From Bacteroidota bacterium (GTDB lineage: Bacteria; Bacteroidota; Bacteroidia; Bacteroidales; JAAYUG01), in NCBI GenBank assembly GCA_021812865.1, contig JAKAMP010000014.1, positions 1 to 13,597 on the forward strand: 13,597 bases of DNA, in the 5' to 3' direction. The notes beneath the pieces were generated by a model. It was given only the letters and a program-made list of their open reading frames with translations. It made no database searches and was not told the origin of the DNA. The position numbers and the translations under genes are program-made. Position 1 is the stretch's first letter, and the number at the start of each line of letters is the position of its first letter. This document shows, one piece after another, positions 6,962-13,597 of this stretch.

Positions 6962-9151
6962 ATGGCAAAATTAAGATTCCTCGCTCTGGAAGAAATTCTC
7001 CGCAGGCAGCCGGCGAAAATTGATTTTCCCGATGTCAAGACTTCCGAATACTATGGTGTGAATGTGTTTGACCGCATGAAGATGCAGAAATACCTTTCGA
7101 AAGAAGCATTTGAAGCGGTAGTGAAAGCCATTGAAAAAGGTACGCGCATTGACCGGAAAATGGCCGACCAGGTGGCTGCAGGCATGAAGGCCTGGGCTAT
7201 GGAACAGGGTTGCACCCATTACACACACTGGTTTCACCCCCTTACCGACGGTACCGCTGAAAAGCATGATGCCTTTGTTGAACTCGACGGCAATGGCGGA
7301 GTGGTGGAAAATTTCGCAGGCAAGCATCTTGCACAGGCCGAACCCGATGCATCGAGCTTCCCTTCAGGCGGCATTAGGAATACTTTTGAAGCCCGCGGAT
7401 ATACCGCATGGGATCCATCCTCTCCCGCTTTTATTATCGACAAGACCCTTTGTATTCCTACGATTTTTGTTTCCTATACCGGGGAAGCCCTCGATTACAA
7501 GGTACCCCTTCTTAAATCGCTTGCCGTTGTGGACAAGGCGGCCACCGAGGTTTGTCATTATTTCGACCGTAGCGTGAACAGCGTACAGTCGCATCTCGGA
7601 TGGGAACAGGAATATTTCCTGGTTGACGAAGCCCTGTTTCTTGCCCGTCCCGACCTTGTTCTTACCGAAAGAACCCTTCTCGGGCACGCTTCTGCAAAGA
7701 ATCAGCAGCTGGAAGACCAGTATTTCGGAACCATTCCCGAAAGAGTGGCTGCCTTCATGCACGACGTGGAAGTGGAAGCCTACAGACTCGGCATCCCGGT
7801 AAAAACCCGTCATAACGAGGTGGCTCCTAACCAGTACGAGCTTGCCCCCATTCACGAGGAAACCAATCTCGCCACCGACCACAATATCCTTATAATGGAT
7901 CTGATGCGGAAGATTGCCCGCCATCATCACTTCCGCGTGCTTTTTCACGAAAAACCTTTCAAGGGAATCAATGGCAGTGGTAAACACAACAACTGGTCGC
8001 TCTTTACCGATACGGGTATCAACCTGTATTCACCAGGAAAAACGCCTAAAACAAACCTCATGTTCCTCACCTTCATTGTGAATACACTGAAGGCAGTACA
8101 TGACCATGCCGATATTCTTTTCTCCAGCATCGCTTCCACAGGAAATGCACACCGCTTGGGCGCCAATGAAGCTCCCCCGGCTATCATTTCGGTTTTCCTC
8201 GGCAAGGAAGTGTCCAAAATGCTCGATGAGATTGAAAAGTCCGTTTCCGAGCGCAAGATGACCCCCGATGAAAAAACTGAACTCAAGCTCAATATCGGCA
8301 AGATACCCCAGATTCTGCTCGACAATACCGACAGGAACCGCACTTCGCCCTTTGCCTTCACTGGTAACCGTTTTGAGTTCCGTGCTGTAGGAAGCTCGGC
8401 CAACTGTGCCTCGGGTATGATCGCACTGAATACTGCAGTGGCCGATCAACTGGTTAAATTCAGGAAAGATGTGGAAGCGATCAAAGCAAAGGGTGTGAAG
8501 AAGGATGAAGCCATCTTCCAGGTGCTGAAACGATATATCATTGAATCGAAACCCATTCGTTTCGAAGGCAATAACTACAGTGAGGAATGGAGGAAGGAAG
8601 CTGAAAAGCGTAAGCTGCCCATCGCCACCAGGGTCTACGAGGCATTTGAAGCCTATCTTACCCCCAAGGCCAAGAAGCTTTTTGTGAACAATGGCATCTT
8701 CAACGAAGTGGAATTGGAAGCCAGGACCGAAGTCCGTCTCGAAAAGTACATCAAGCAGGTGCAAATCGAGGCGCGTGTACTTGGCGACCTGGTAAACAAC
8801 CACGTCATCCCCGTTTCCATCGATTATATGACCTCTCTGATCAGCAATGTAAAGGGTCTGAAGGAAATATACTCTGAAAAGGAATTCAAGGAACTGGCTA
8901 GCGCGAGAATGGAAGTGATCAAGGAGATATCCGGCTATATTACCACTGTGAAAGCCAAAACCGTTGCCATGATCAACGAGAGGAAGGTGGCTAACAAGAT
9001 CGACGATACCCTGGAAAGGGCCAAGTCATACGAAGAAAAAGTATTTCCTTATCTTGACGAAATCCGTTATCTGGTTGACAAACTGGAACTGATTGTGGAC
9101 GACGATATCTGGCCTCTGCCTAAATATAGGGAACTTCTTTTCACCAGATAA
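6962..9151 (+). CDS. glnN: Glutamine synthetase type III (GSIII)
   Basis: This encodes 729 residues, the normal length for GSIII, which is much longer than the roughly 470-residue GSI. It catalyses ATP-dependent amidation of glutamate with ammonium in the cytoplasm and is the main ammonium-assimilating enzyme of many Bacteroidota. Visible signatures are G-W-E-Q-E-Y-F (metal-binding Glu215 and Glu217), R-H-N-E-V-A-P-N-Q-Y-E-L-A-P, N-G-S-G-K-H-N-N-W-S at 337-346 (His342, equivalent to the NGSGMH motif of GSI) and F-T-G-N-R-F-E-F-R-A-V-G-S-S. The GSIII-specific N-terminal region and the long C-terminal helical tail are both complete. No adenylylation-site motif of the GSI-beta type is apparent. 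ATG at 6962 is preceded by AAGGA six bases away. It appears monocistronic: a long leader before it, a terminator after it. The older symbol glnN is used for this class; many annotations call it glnA. Confidence 0.97.
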   Translation: MAKLRFLALEEILRRQPAKIDFPDVKTSEYYGVNVFDRMKMQKYLSKEAFEAVVKAIEKGTRIDRKMADQVAAGMKAWAMEQGCTHYTHWFHPLTDGTAEKHDAFVELDGNGGVVENFAGKHLAQAEPDASSFPSGGIRNTFEARGYTAWDPSSPAFIIDKTLCIPTIFVSYTGEALDYKVPLLKSLAVVDKAATEVCHYFDRSVNSVQSHLGWEQEYFLVDEALFLARPDLVLTERTLLGHASAKNQQLEDQYFGTIPERVAAFMHDVEVEAYRLGIPVKTRHNEVAPNQYELAPIHEETNLATDHNILIMDLMRKIARHHHFRVLFHEKPFKGINGSGKHNNWSLFTDTGINLYSPGKTPKTNLMFLTFIVNTLKAVHDHADILFSSIASTGNAHRLGANEAPPAIISVFLGKEVSKMLDEIEKSVSERKMTPDEKTELKLNIGKIPQILLDNTDRNRTSPFAFTGNRFEFRAVGSSANCASGMIALNTAVADQLVKFRKDVEAIKAKGVKKDEAIFQVLKRYIIESKPIRFEGNNYSEEWRKEAEKRKLPIATRVYEAFEAYLTPKAKKLFVNNGIFNEVELEARTEVRLEKYIKQVQIEARVLGDLVNNHVIPVSIDYMTSLISNVKGLKEIYSEKEFKELASARMEVIKEISGYITTVKAKTVAMINERKVANKIDDTLERAKSYEEKVFPYLDEIRYLVDKLELIVDDDIWPLPKYRELLFTR

Positions 9152-9170
9152 ATACCATCCCTTCGAATCA

Positions 9171-9208
9171 GCTGCGCAGCCCCGGGTTTATGCCTGGGGC
9201 TGTTTTGT
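9171..9208 (+). terminator. Intrinsic terminator of glutamine synthetase
   Basis: CAGCCCCGGG (9177-9186) pairs with CCTGGGGCTG (9193-9202) over 10 positions, nine Watson-Crick and one G-U, with a 6-base loop. TTTTGT follows. The palindrome GCTGCGCAGC (9171-9180) overlaps the 5' side of the stem. It lies 25 bases past the stop codon and separates this gene from the PorE-like gene. Confidence 0.8.
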
Positions 9209-9295
9209 ATGGGACAATTTCGACCAACTTTTGCCGTTTAAGGTGGAAGCGAAGCTAAAATCTTTTAACTTTACCCACAGCTAATTCAAAGCGTG

Positions 9296-11278
9296 ATGAA
9301 GAAAGTACTTTTTCTTGTGATCTGCACCTTGCTCCTTGGAATCCCAATCCATACACAAGCACAGAAAGGAAAAGCCTGGCGTGCATACGCTGCTTACGAT
9401 GCCGGCTCTTATGCCGATGCCACCGACCTTTTCAAGGAAGCCTATGATGTGGTGACTGATAAAGCCGAAAAAACAGATATCCTGTTCAAAATAGCCGAGT
9501 GCTATCGCAAGATGAGCTCCCCCCTCAAAGCGGCCATGTGGTACAAAAAAGCCATTGACAAGGAATACAAAGACCCAATCGTTTACTATCGCTATGGCCA
9601 GATGCTGATGATGACCGAAAAATACGATGATGCCAAAAACCAGTTCATCAAATACAAAAGCCTGGCTCCCAAAGACCCACAGGCCGATGTGGGCATCGAA
9701 TCGTGCAACACAGCGCCCGATTGGATTAACAATCCTTCCGGGTACCAGATCGAAAATATGAAGTATTTCAACTCAAAAGATGATGACTATAGCCCATGCT
9801 ATGCACGGTCGGATTACTCAGTTGTATATTTTACTTCAAGCCGCAGTGAATCTAAAGGTTCGGAAATACACGGGGCAACAGGCCAGGGATTTGCGGATAT
9901 TTACATGTCGCAGGTAGACCGGAAAGGCAAATGGAGTACACCCGTTCCGCTCGATGAATCTATCAATACGGAAATGGAGGAAGGAACGCCCATCGTTTCA
10001 GCCGATTACAATACCCTGTATTTTACCCGCTGCAAGATGAGTAAGAACAAGAACTTGGGCTGTCAGATCTATTATGCCAAGCGGAATGGCGAAACCTGGA
10101 GCAAAGCCCAGCCCATCAACCTGGAAGGCGACAGCATTGTGGTGGCTCACCCGGCCATCACTCCCGATGAGCTCACCCTTTATTTTGTTTCCGACATGCC
10201 CGGCGGAGTAGGTGGAAAGGATATCTGGGTAGTCACCCGCAGCAGCAAGGGAGATGAGTGGGGTAAACCGAAAAACCTGGGACCTCCCATCAATACCTCC
10301 GATGACGAGATGTTCCCGTATGTTCACCCCGATGGCACCCTGTATTTTGCATCGAACGGCCATGTGGGCATGGGCGGTCTCGATATCTATATGGCAAAAA
10401 AGAATGAAGACGGAAGCTGGAAGGTCGAAAATATGAGGCCTCCCATCAATTCATCGGCCGACGACTTCGGTATCTGCTTCCAGAAGGAAGACGAAAAAGG
10501 ATTTTTCAGCTCCAACCGCTCGGGTAGAGGCGATGACAATATTTATGCCTTTGTGCTGCCCCCGCTGCGATTCAATGTGATCGGAACGGTAAAGGACGAA
10601 AAGAGCGATCAGCCGTTGTCCGATGTGGCTGTGAAATCGGTGGGCAGCGACGGTATGCAGGTGGAAACAAAGACCACCAAGGACGGTACCTTCCGGTTCA
10701 TGCTGAAACCCAGTACCGATTATGTGTTCATCGCAAGCAAGGAAGGCTATCTCAATGGCAAAGAGCGTGAAACCACCAAGGGCATGAGCAAGAGCAAGGA
10801 CTTCCATACCAATATTTACCTCTCTTCCATCGAAAAACCCATTGAACTGCCCAATATCTTCTATGATTTCAACAAGGCCGATCTGAGGCCCGAATCCATG
10901 GTCACCCTCGATAAGTTCGTGGAAACCCTGAATGACAACCCGAATGTCACCATCGAGCTTATGTCGCATACCGATGCCCGCGGCGCGGCCGACCTGAATA
11001 TGGAACTCTCCCAGCGCCGTGCCCAGAGCGTGGTCGATTACCTCATCCAGAAAGGCATTGCACCCGACAGGCTGTCGGCCAAGGGTTACGGAAAGACACA
11101 GCCTAAGGTGGTGGACAAGAAGATGCACGACCAGTACAGCTTCCTGCCGCTTGGACAAACGCTTACCGAAGAATTTATCATTTCACTGCCTACTTCGGAA
11201 CAGCAGGAAATTGCTCACCAGTTTAACCGCCGTACCGAATTCAAGGTATTGCGCACCGATTACATTCCGAAGAAGTAA
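9296..11278 (+). CDS. PorE-like envelope protein: TPR, PD40 propeller, carboxypeptidase-regulatory-like and OmpA domains
   Basis: This is 660 residues. A Sec signal peptide (1-22, cleaved at T-Q-A-Q) has no lipobox. TPR-like helices cover about 25-125. A WD40-like (PD40) propeller covers about 155-420, with blades marked L-Y-F-T-R, L-Y-F-V-S-D-M-P-G-G, L-Y-F-A-S-N-G-H-V-G-M-G-G and F-F-S-S-N-R-S-G. A carboxypeptidase-regulatory-like domain follows at about 424-510. An OmpA C-terminal domain covers 518-652, with peptidoglycan-contacting Asp560 (S-H-T-D) and Arg574/575 (L-S-Q-R-R-A-Q-S). This order matches PorE (PG1058) of Porphyromonas gingivalis, a type IX secretion component that binds peptidoglycan. 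Bacteroidota genomes often hold several such paralogues, so the T9SS role is an inference. A family-typical insert of about 40 residues sits inside the OmpA domain before N-R-R-T-E-F-K-V-L. A GTG one codon upstream (9293) is an alternative start. It is probably monocistronic. Confidence 0.9.
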   Translation: MKKVLFLVICTLLLGIPIHTQAQKGKAWRAYAAYDAGSYADATDLFKEAYDVVTDKAEKTDILFKIAECYRKMSSPLKAAMWYKKAIDKEYKDPIVYYRYGQMLMMTEKYDDAKNQFIKYKSLAPKDPQADVGIESCNTAPDWINNPSGYQIENMKYFNSKDDDYSPCYARSDYSVVYFTSSRSESKGSEIHGATGQGFADIYMSQVDRKGKWSTPVPLDESINTEMEEGTPIVSADYNTLYFTRCKMSKNKNLGCQIYYAKRNGETWSKAQPINLEGDSIVVAHPAITPDELTLYFVSDMPGGVGGKDIWVVTRSSKGDEWGKPKNLGPPINTSDDEMFPYVHPDGTLYFASNGHVGMGGLDIYMAKKNEDGSWKVENMRPPINSSADDFGICFQKEDEKGFFSSNRSGRGDDNIYAFVLPPLRFNVIGTVKDEKSDQPLSDVAVKSVGSDGMQVETKTTKDGTFRFMLKPSTDYVFIASKEGYLNGKERETTKGMSKSKDFHTNIYLSSIEKPIELPNIFYDFNKADLRPESMVTLDKFVETLNDNPNVTIELMSHTDARGAADLNMELSQRRAQSVVDYLIQKGIAPDRLSAKGYGKTQPKVVDKKMHDQYSFLPLGQTLTEEFIISLPTSEQQEIAHQFNRRTEFKVLRTDYIPKK

Positions 11279-11309
11279 GCCCCTTCGGATAACCGGTACT
11301 ACTTACATG

Positions 11310-11355
11310 CAACCATGGAATTTCAGGATTTACCTGTTTCCCATGGTTGTTCTGT
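11310..11355 (+). terminator. Long hairpin between convergent genes, candidate terminator
   Basis: CAACCATGG (11310-11318) and CCATGGTTG (11341-11349) form a perfect 9-base-pair stem. Inside it, CAGG and CCTG can pair to extend the structure around a small ATTTA loop. The plus strand continues TTCTGTT, a moderate U-run. It lies 32 bases after the PorE-like stop and in the gap before the convergent LysO gene end, so it may stop transcription of the PorE-like gene and possibly act from both sides. Confidence 0.5.
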
Positions 11356-11428
11356 TACAGGGGAAAGACGCATCTCTTTATGAGAAGGCCATGATTCTCC
11401 CGAAGGTGGAAAAGGAGAATGTTTCAGG

Positions 11429-12040
11429 TTATGAACCCAGTGAATACAGCAGGCTGATCAGCAAGGGAACCAGGATGGTTAATACGATACCATTGAAAAT
11501 GGCGATGAAGGCATATTCTTTTCCTGAATACTTCACGATCACAGGCAAGGTGGTATCCATGCTGGTGGCTCCGCCGCTCACCACCGGTGCAAGCTTCCCG
11601 AAATACCTGGCCAGCAGCGGGGTAAACAGCAGGGTGAACACTTCACGGATAATATTTGCCAGGAGCGCAATGATCCCGAGTGTTTTTCCGGATAGCTGGC
11701 TGATAAGCACACTTGACAGGCTGTAATACCCGAAGCCGGCTCCTACCGCGAGTGATTCGATGGCTTTTTCCCCGGGAAACAGCATAAGGTAAACGGCAAT
11801 TCCAAGAAAAGTGCCTGCAATTACGGTAATGGGCGCCAACAGGTACCGGAAATTGACCGACCGGACAATGTGCATGAATTTTTCGTCTCCTCCCACGCTT
11901 ATTCCCACAAAGACAATAAGCAGGTAAAGGGCATACATGCTGGGATCATGCCTTACAATTGCCTCGGGAACCCAGCCCTCAATACCGAGGAAAATACCCG
12001 CGGCAAAAAATCCTACGATGATCAGGCTTCCTTTCATCAT
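11429..12040 (-). CDS. LysO-type lysine exporter, C-terminal subunit (DUF340)
   Basis: This is 203 residues and very hydrophobic, with about six membrane segments (roughly 4-22, 35-51, 66-88, 96-112, 119-140 and 176-199). It matches the larger C-terminal part of LysO (YbjE), the inner-membrane exporter of L-lysine. Conserved-looking features are V-G-I-S-V-G-G near 45-51, G-A-G-F-G-Y-Y-S-L-S-S-V, N-I-I-R-E-V-F-T-L-L and G-G-A-T-S-M-D-T-T-L-P-V. E. coli LysO is one chain of about 300 residues; here the N-terminal part is a separate gene just upstream, overlapping by four bases (ATGA, 12037-12040), which implies translational coupling. Together the two chains (116 + 203) approximate the full-length protein. 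It is the last gene of the iron-sulfur/LysO operon. Substrate specificity for lysine is inferred from the family only. Confidence 0.88.
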   Translation of the reverse strand: MMKGSLIIVGFFAAGIFLGIEGWVPEAIVRHDPSMYALYLLIVFVGISVGGDEKFMHIVRSVNFRYLLAPITVIAGTFLGIAVYLMLFPGEKAIESLAVGAGFGYYSLSSVLISQLSGKTLGIIALLANIIREVFTLLFTPLLARYFGKLAPVVSGGATSMDTTLPVIVKYSGKEYAFIAIFNGIVLTILVPLLISLLYSLGS

Positions 12041-12387
12041 TCCATGCGATTTGTGGGTGTTGGATCTTCCGGAGCAGATTCCCTTCCGCTGTTTTCAGCA
12101 TTTTTTGCAAACCCGTTGTATTTCCTGAAAAAAAAGTGATAGGTTACTACAGACAGGAGAATGCTTCCGCCAAGGGAAAATGCGGCAATGATGATGGCTT
12201 TCAGTCCGAGGGAACTCAGGTTCGCAATGATATCTTTGTTTGTACCAATGGAAACGCCCATAAGGAACAGCAACAGGTATATAGACCAGGTGGTGAGCCT
12301 GTCGAATGTGCGGATAAGCTCCCTTTTCCGGCTCAGAAGCCGGCCTGCAAGTAAACCTCCGCAGAGTAAGGCAAGGATGAACAGCAT
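12037..12387 (-). CDS. LysO-type lysine exporter, N-terminal subunit
   Basis: This is 116 residues with three predicted membrane segments (1-18, 32-49 and 61-86) and a polar 29-residue C-terminal tail. The Arg/Lys-rich loop between segments one and two (R-L-L-S-R-K-R-E-L-I-R) points to a cytoplasmic loop and an outside N-terminus. F-L-M-G-V-S-I-G-T-N-K-D is the LysO N-terminal signature. It corresponds to the first part of single-chain LysO and should assemble with the downstream 203-residue subunit, whose start codon overlaps its stop (ATGA). Split LysO genes are, to my knowledge, common in Bacteroidales, so this is not read as a frameshift. It follows the small CDGSH gene by 50 bases on the same strand. 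The tail (residues 88-116, rich in Glu, Pro and Asn) is polar and probably cytoplasmic. No strong ribosome-binding site is visible. Confidence 0.83.
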   Translation of the reverse strand: MLFILALLCGGLLAGRLLSRKRELIRTFDRLTTWSIYLLLFLMGVSIGTNKDIIANLSSLGLKAIIIAAFSLGGSILLSVVTYHFFFRKYNGFAKNAENSGRESAPEDPTPTNRME

Positions 12388-12437
12388 GGTTGATTGATTA
12401 TTCCGGATTATGTTCTATTTCGGAGGCGGGGCGCAGC

Positions 12438-12623
12438 TCAGCCTTTGAATCCGTTGGATTGATGTGATCCGTCGCAAAAGGGTTTGTTTTTTGAACCCCC
12501 GCAGCGACACAAGTGCACTTCCTCGCCCTCTACACTGAGGTGTTTGCCATCGCTGCCGGTCAGTACAAACTTGCCGGTTATTTTTACGGGCCCGTTTTTT
12601 ATAATGGTGAATTCGGCGGACAT
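12438..12623 (-). CDS. Small CDGSH iron-sulfur domain protein
   Basis: This encodes 61 residues from the start M-S-A-E-F-T-I-I-K-N. It has a single CDGSH domain: Cys39 and Cys41 (L-C-R-C-G), Cys50 (P-F-C-D-G) and His54 (G-S-H). These are the three-Cys/one-His ligands of a labile [2Fe-2S] cluster used for redox or cluster transfer. It has no signal peptide, so it is cytoplasmic. Two upstream in-frame ATGs, at 12668 and 12695, would add 15 or 24 residues. I prefer 12623 because the extra sequence does not look like the family and the 12695 start overlaps the upstream gene by 23 bases, but 12668, four bases after that gene's stop, remains possible. The domain is clearly paralogous to the C-terminus of the upstream gene (shared G-P...G-K-F...G-x-D-G, C-R-C-G-x-S-x-N-P-F-C-D-G-x-H, G-F). 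Precise function is unknown. Confidence 0.88.
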   Translation of the reverse strand: MSAEFTIIKNGPVKITGKFVLTGSDGKHLSVEGEEVHLCRCGGSKNKPFCDGSHQSNGFKG

Positions 12624-12672
12624 ATTATGTTTTTTCTGAATGATTGAAAATTGTTCTTTTGAATCCATGAAC

Positions 12673-13179
12673 TTACAGGTCATCCCTGAAACCATGCCTG
12701 CGGTGTGTACCGTCGCAGAAAGGATTGGTGGATGAATGCCCGCAACGGCAGAGGGATGTCATGCTCAGGGTTTTCAGTTCATTGCCGTCGGCCCCGATGA
12801 TCCTGAATTTCCCCTGCAGAAGAATAGGACCATCCTTCATGATGGTCACCTTTACAGGCTTTTCGTCAATGGGCTCATTCGCCAGTTCAGGTCTGGACTG
12901 CTGTACCTTTTGTTTTTCGTATTCTTCCCGCTTCTTTTCATCGTTCCAGTACCAGCGAAGCGCCTGTGTGGGACATTTGTCCACCACCTTGATGATCTCA
13001 TCCGTGGAAGCGCCTTTCATATTCACCCAGGGCCTTTTCCTTGGGTTGAATACTTCTATTAGCTCCCGGTAACATGTGGTGGCATGAACACACTTGGCCG
13101 GCCTCCATTCCACGGTAATCTCCCCATTGGTGTAATCTCTGTTGCCTTTTTCCATTTGTTCTGAAATACTTACCTGCAT
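12673..13179 (-). CDS. Mono-cluster ferredoxin-like (Fer4_19/YjdI) and CDGSH fusion protein
   Basis: This is 168 residues. Residues about 15-80 form a Fer4_19 (YjdI-like) domain with Cys30, Cys36 and Cys69 (A-K-C-V-H-A-T-T-C-Y and D-K-C-P-T-Q-A-L), which bind a predicted [4Fe-4S] cluster with three or four ligands. A charged linker (E-K-K-R-E-E-Y-E-K-Q-K) runs to about 105. Residues about 108-166 are a CDGSH domain with Cys144, Cys146, Cys155 and His159, predicted to hold a [2Fe-2S] cluster. It is cytoplasmic and a likely electron carrier or cluster-handling protein; partners are unknown. It heads a probable operon with the small CDGSH gene and the two LysO genes. The start could be 13179 or the next in-frame ATG at 13155; neither has a good ribosome-binding site, and the family begins close to either. 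A near-consensus -7 box (TAATTTAG) lies just upstream on the minus strand. Confidence 0.9.
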   Translation of the reverse strand: MQVSISEQMEKGNRDYTNGEITVEWRPAKCVHATTCYRELIEVFNPRKRPWVNMKGASTDEIIKVVDKCPTQALRWYWNDEKKREEYEKQKVQQSRPELANEPIDEKPVKVTIMKDGPILLQGKFRIIGADGNELKTLSMTSLCRCGHSSTNPFCDGTHRRHGFRDDL

Positions 13180-13237
13180 GAAGAGGCTAAATTAAAAGAT
13201 TTTTCCGTCGGGTGATAATAAAATGCCCCTGCTTCAG

Positions 13238-13245
13238 TAACTTTG
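13238..13245 (+). promoter_or_regulatory. Candidate -7 box for the DUF4294 gene
   Basis: TAACTTTG matches TAnnTTTG exactly, but no TTG lies at the expected -33 distance. If used, it gives a leader of about 100 bases, in which CGGTAA (13267-13272) and TTACCG (13286-13291) could form a 6-base-pair hairpin. This is low-confidence pattern matching. Confidence 0.3.
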
Positions 13246-13354
13246 CAGGCAATTCTGAAGATATACCGGTAACATATTGCATGATTTACCGTTTAAATGT
13301 TATTGAAAAACCTGTTCCATGCTATCCCATGAGCAGGCTTGATATTACAGGGCA

Positions 13355-13597
13355 ATGAAGAAAGTTGTATTTTTCCTGATCGTGGTGATGTTGCTGCCCG
13401 GTAAGGTTTGGTCACAGAAAAAGGATAACCGCCAGTTGTTCCGGGGAACGGTGATCAATGGTGATACCATTGCCGTGATAGATATACCTGAGGTATATGT
13501 ATTTCCGCGCAAAAAATTCAAAAACCGCAGGATCGAGGCGAAGTACTGGAAGATGGTGAGGGATCTCAAGATTACCTATCCTTATGCCATGCTGGCC
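13355..13597 (+). CDS. DUF4294 domain-containing exported protein, partial (N-terminus only)
   Basis: 81 residues are present and the frame is open at the right edge. It begins M-K-K-V-V-F-F-L-I-V-V-M-L-L-P-G-K-V-W-S-Q, a signal peptide probably cleaved after Ser20. The mature start has V-I-N-G-D-T-I-A-V-I-D-I-P-E-V-Y-V-F-P, then an Arg/Lys-rich stretch and Y-W-K-M-V-R-D-L-K-I-T-Y-P-Y-A. This is the characteristic opening of DUF4294 proteins of Bacteroidota, which usually have about 200-240 residues, so well over half is missing. The role is unknown; a periplasmic or outer-membrane-associated location follows from the signal peptide. It is divergent from the iron-sulfur/LysO operon. No obvious Shine-Dalgarno sequence precedes the ATG. 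Confidence 0.85.
   Translation, partial: MKKVVFFLIVVMLLPGKVWSQKKDNRQLFRGTVINGDTIAVIDIPEVYVFPRKKFKNRRIEAKYWKMVRDLKITYPYAMLA

Noticed and set aside
8030..8803. 257-residue open frame antisense to glutamine synthetase
   Set aside because: It lies wholly opposite a certain gene, has no recognisable domain and has composition expected of a shadow frame.
11019..11726. 235-residue plus-strand open frame running from the PorE-like gene into LysO
   Set aside because: It overlaps the OmpA domain in another frame and is antisense to LysO. Its sequence is low in hydrophobic core and resembles no family.
12037..12040. Frameshift or pseudogene explanation for the split LysO
   Set aside because: Both pieces have clean starts and stops joined by a classic ATGA overlap, each is a coherent membrane protein, and split LysO is a known arrangement in related bacteria.

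Overview
The window looks like a chromosomal segment of a Bacteroidota bacterium, most likely from the order Bacteroidales or a close relative. The evidence is the set of families present: a type III glutamine synthetase, DUF3078, DUF3109 and DUF4294 proteins, and a PorE-like TPR/propeller/OmpA protein. Several leader regions also carry the phylum's TAnnTTTG-type -7 box, and many starts lack a strong Shine-Dalgarno sequence. I see no phage, transposon, CRISPR, tRNA or rRNA signature, and base composition looks even across the window.

Layout. Positions 1-5784 are all on the minus strand: a DUF3078 outer-membrane protein cut by the window edge, thiol peroxidase (tpx) with a good terminator, and a two-gene operon. 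That operon encodes an exported TPR-like protein followed by a large exported TPR-CHAT protein with an intact His/Cys dyad. Positions 6016-11278 are on the plus strand: a DUF3109 cysteine-cluster protein, type III glutamine synthetase behind a 325-base AT-rich leader with a striking inverted repeat, and the PorE-like envelope protein. Positions 11429-13179 are on the minus strand and look like one operon: a mono-cluster ferredoxin-like/CDGSH fusion, a stand-alone CDGSH protein, and the two halves of a LysO-type lysine exporter overlapping by ATGA. A DUF4294 gene starts at 13355 and runs off the right edge.

How the genes relate. Three themes recur. Envelope: DUF3078, the PorE-like protein, DUF4294 and the TPR/CHAT pair all carry export signals. 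Redox and iron-sulfur: Tpx, DUF3109, CDGSH and the fused mono-cluster protein. Nitrogen or amino acids: GSIII and LysO. The strongest candidates for something new are the periplasmic-type CHAT protein with its dedicated exported partner, the LysO pair whose two chains appear to be inverted-topology duplicates, and the glutamine synthetase leader. No complete, clearly unprecedented defence or metabolic system can be demonstrated from sequence alone.
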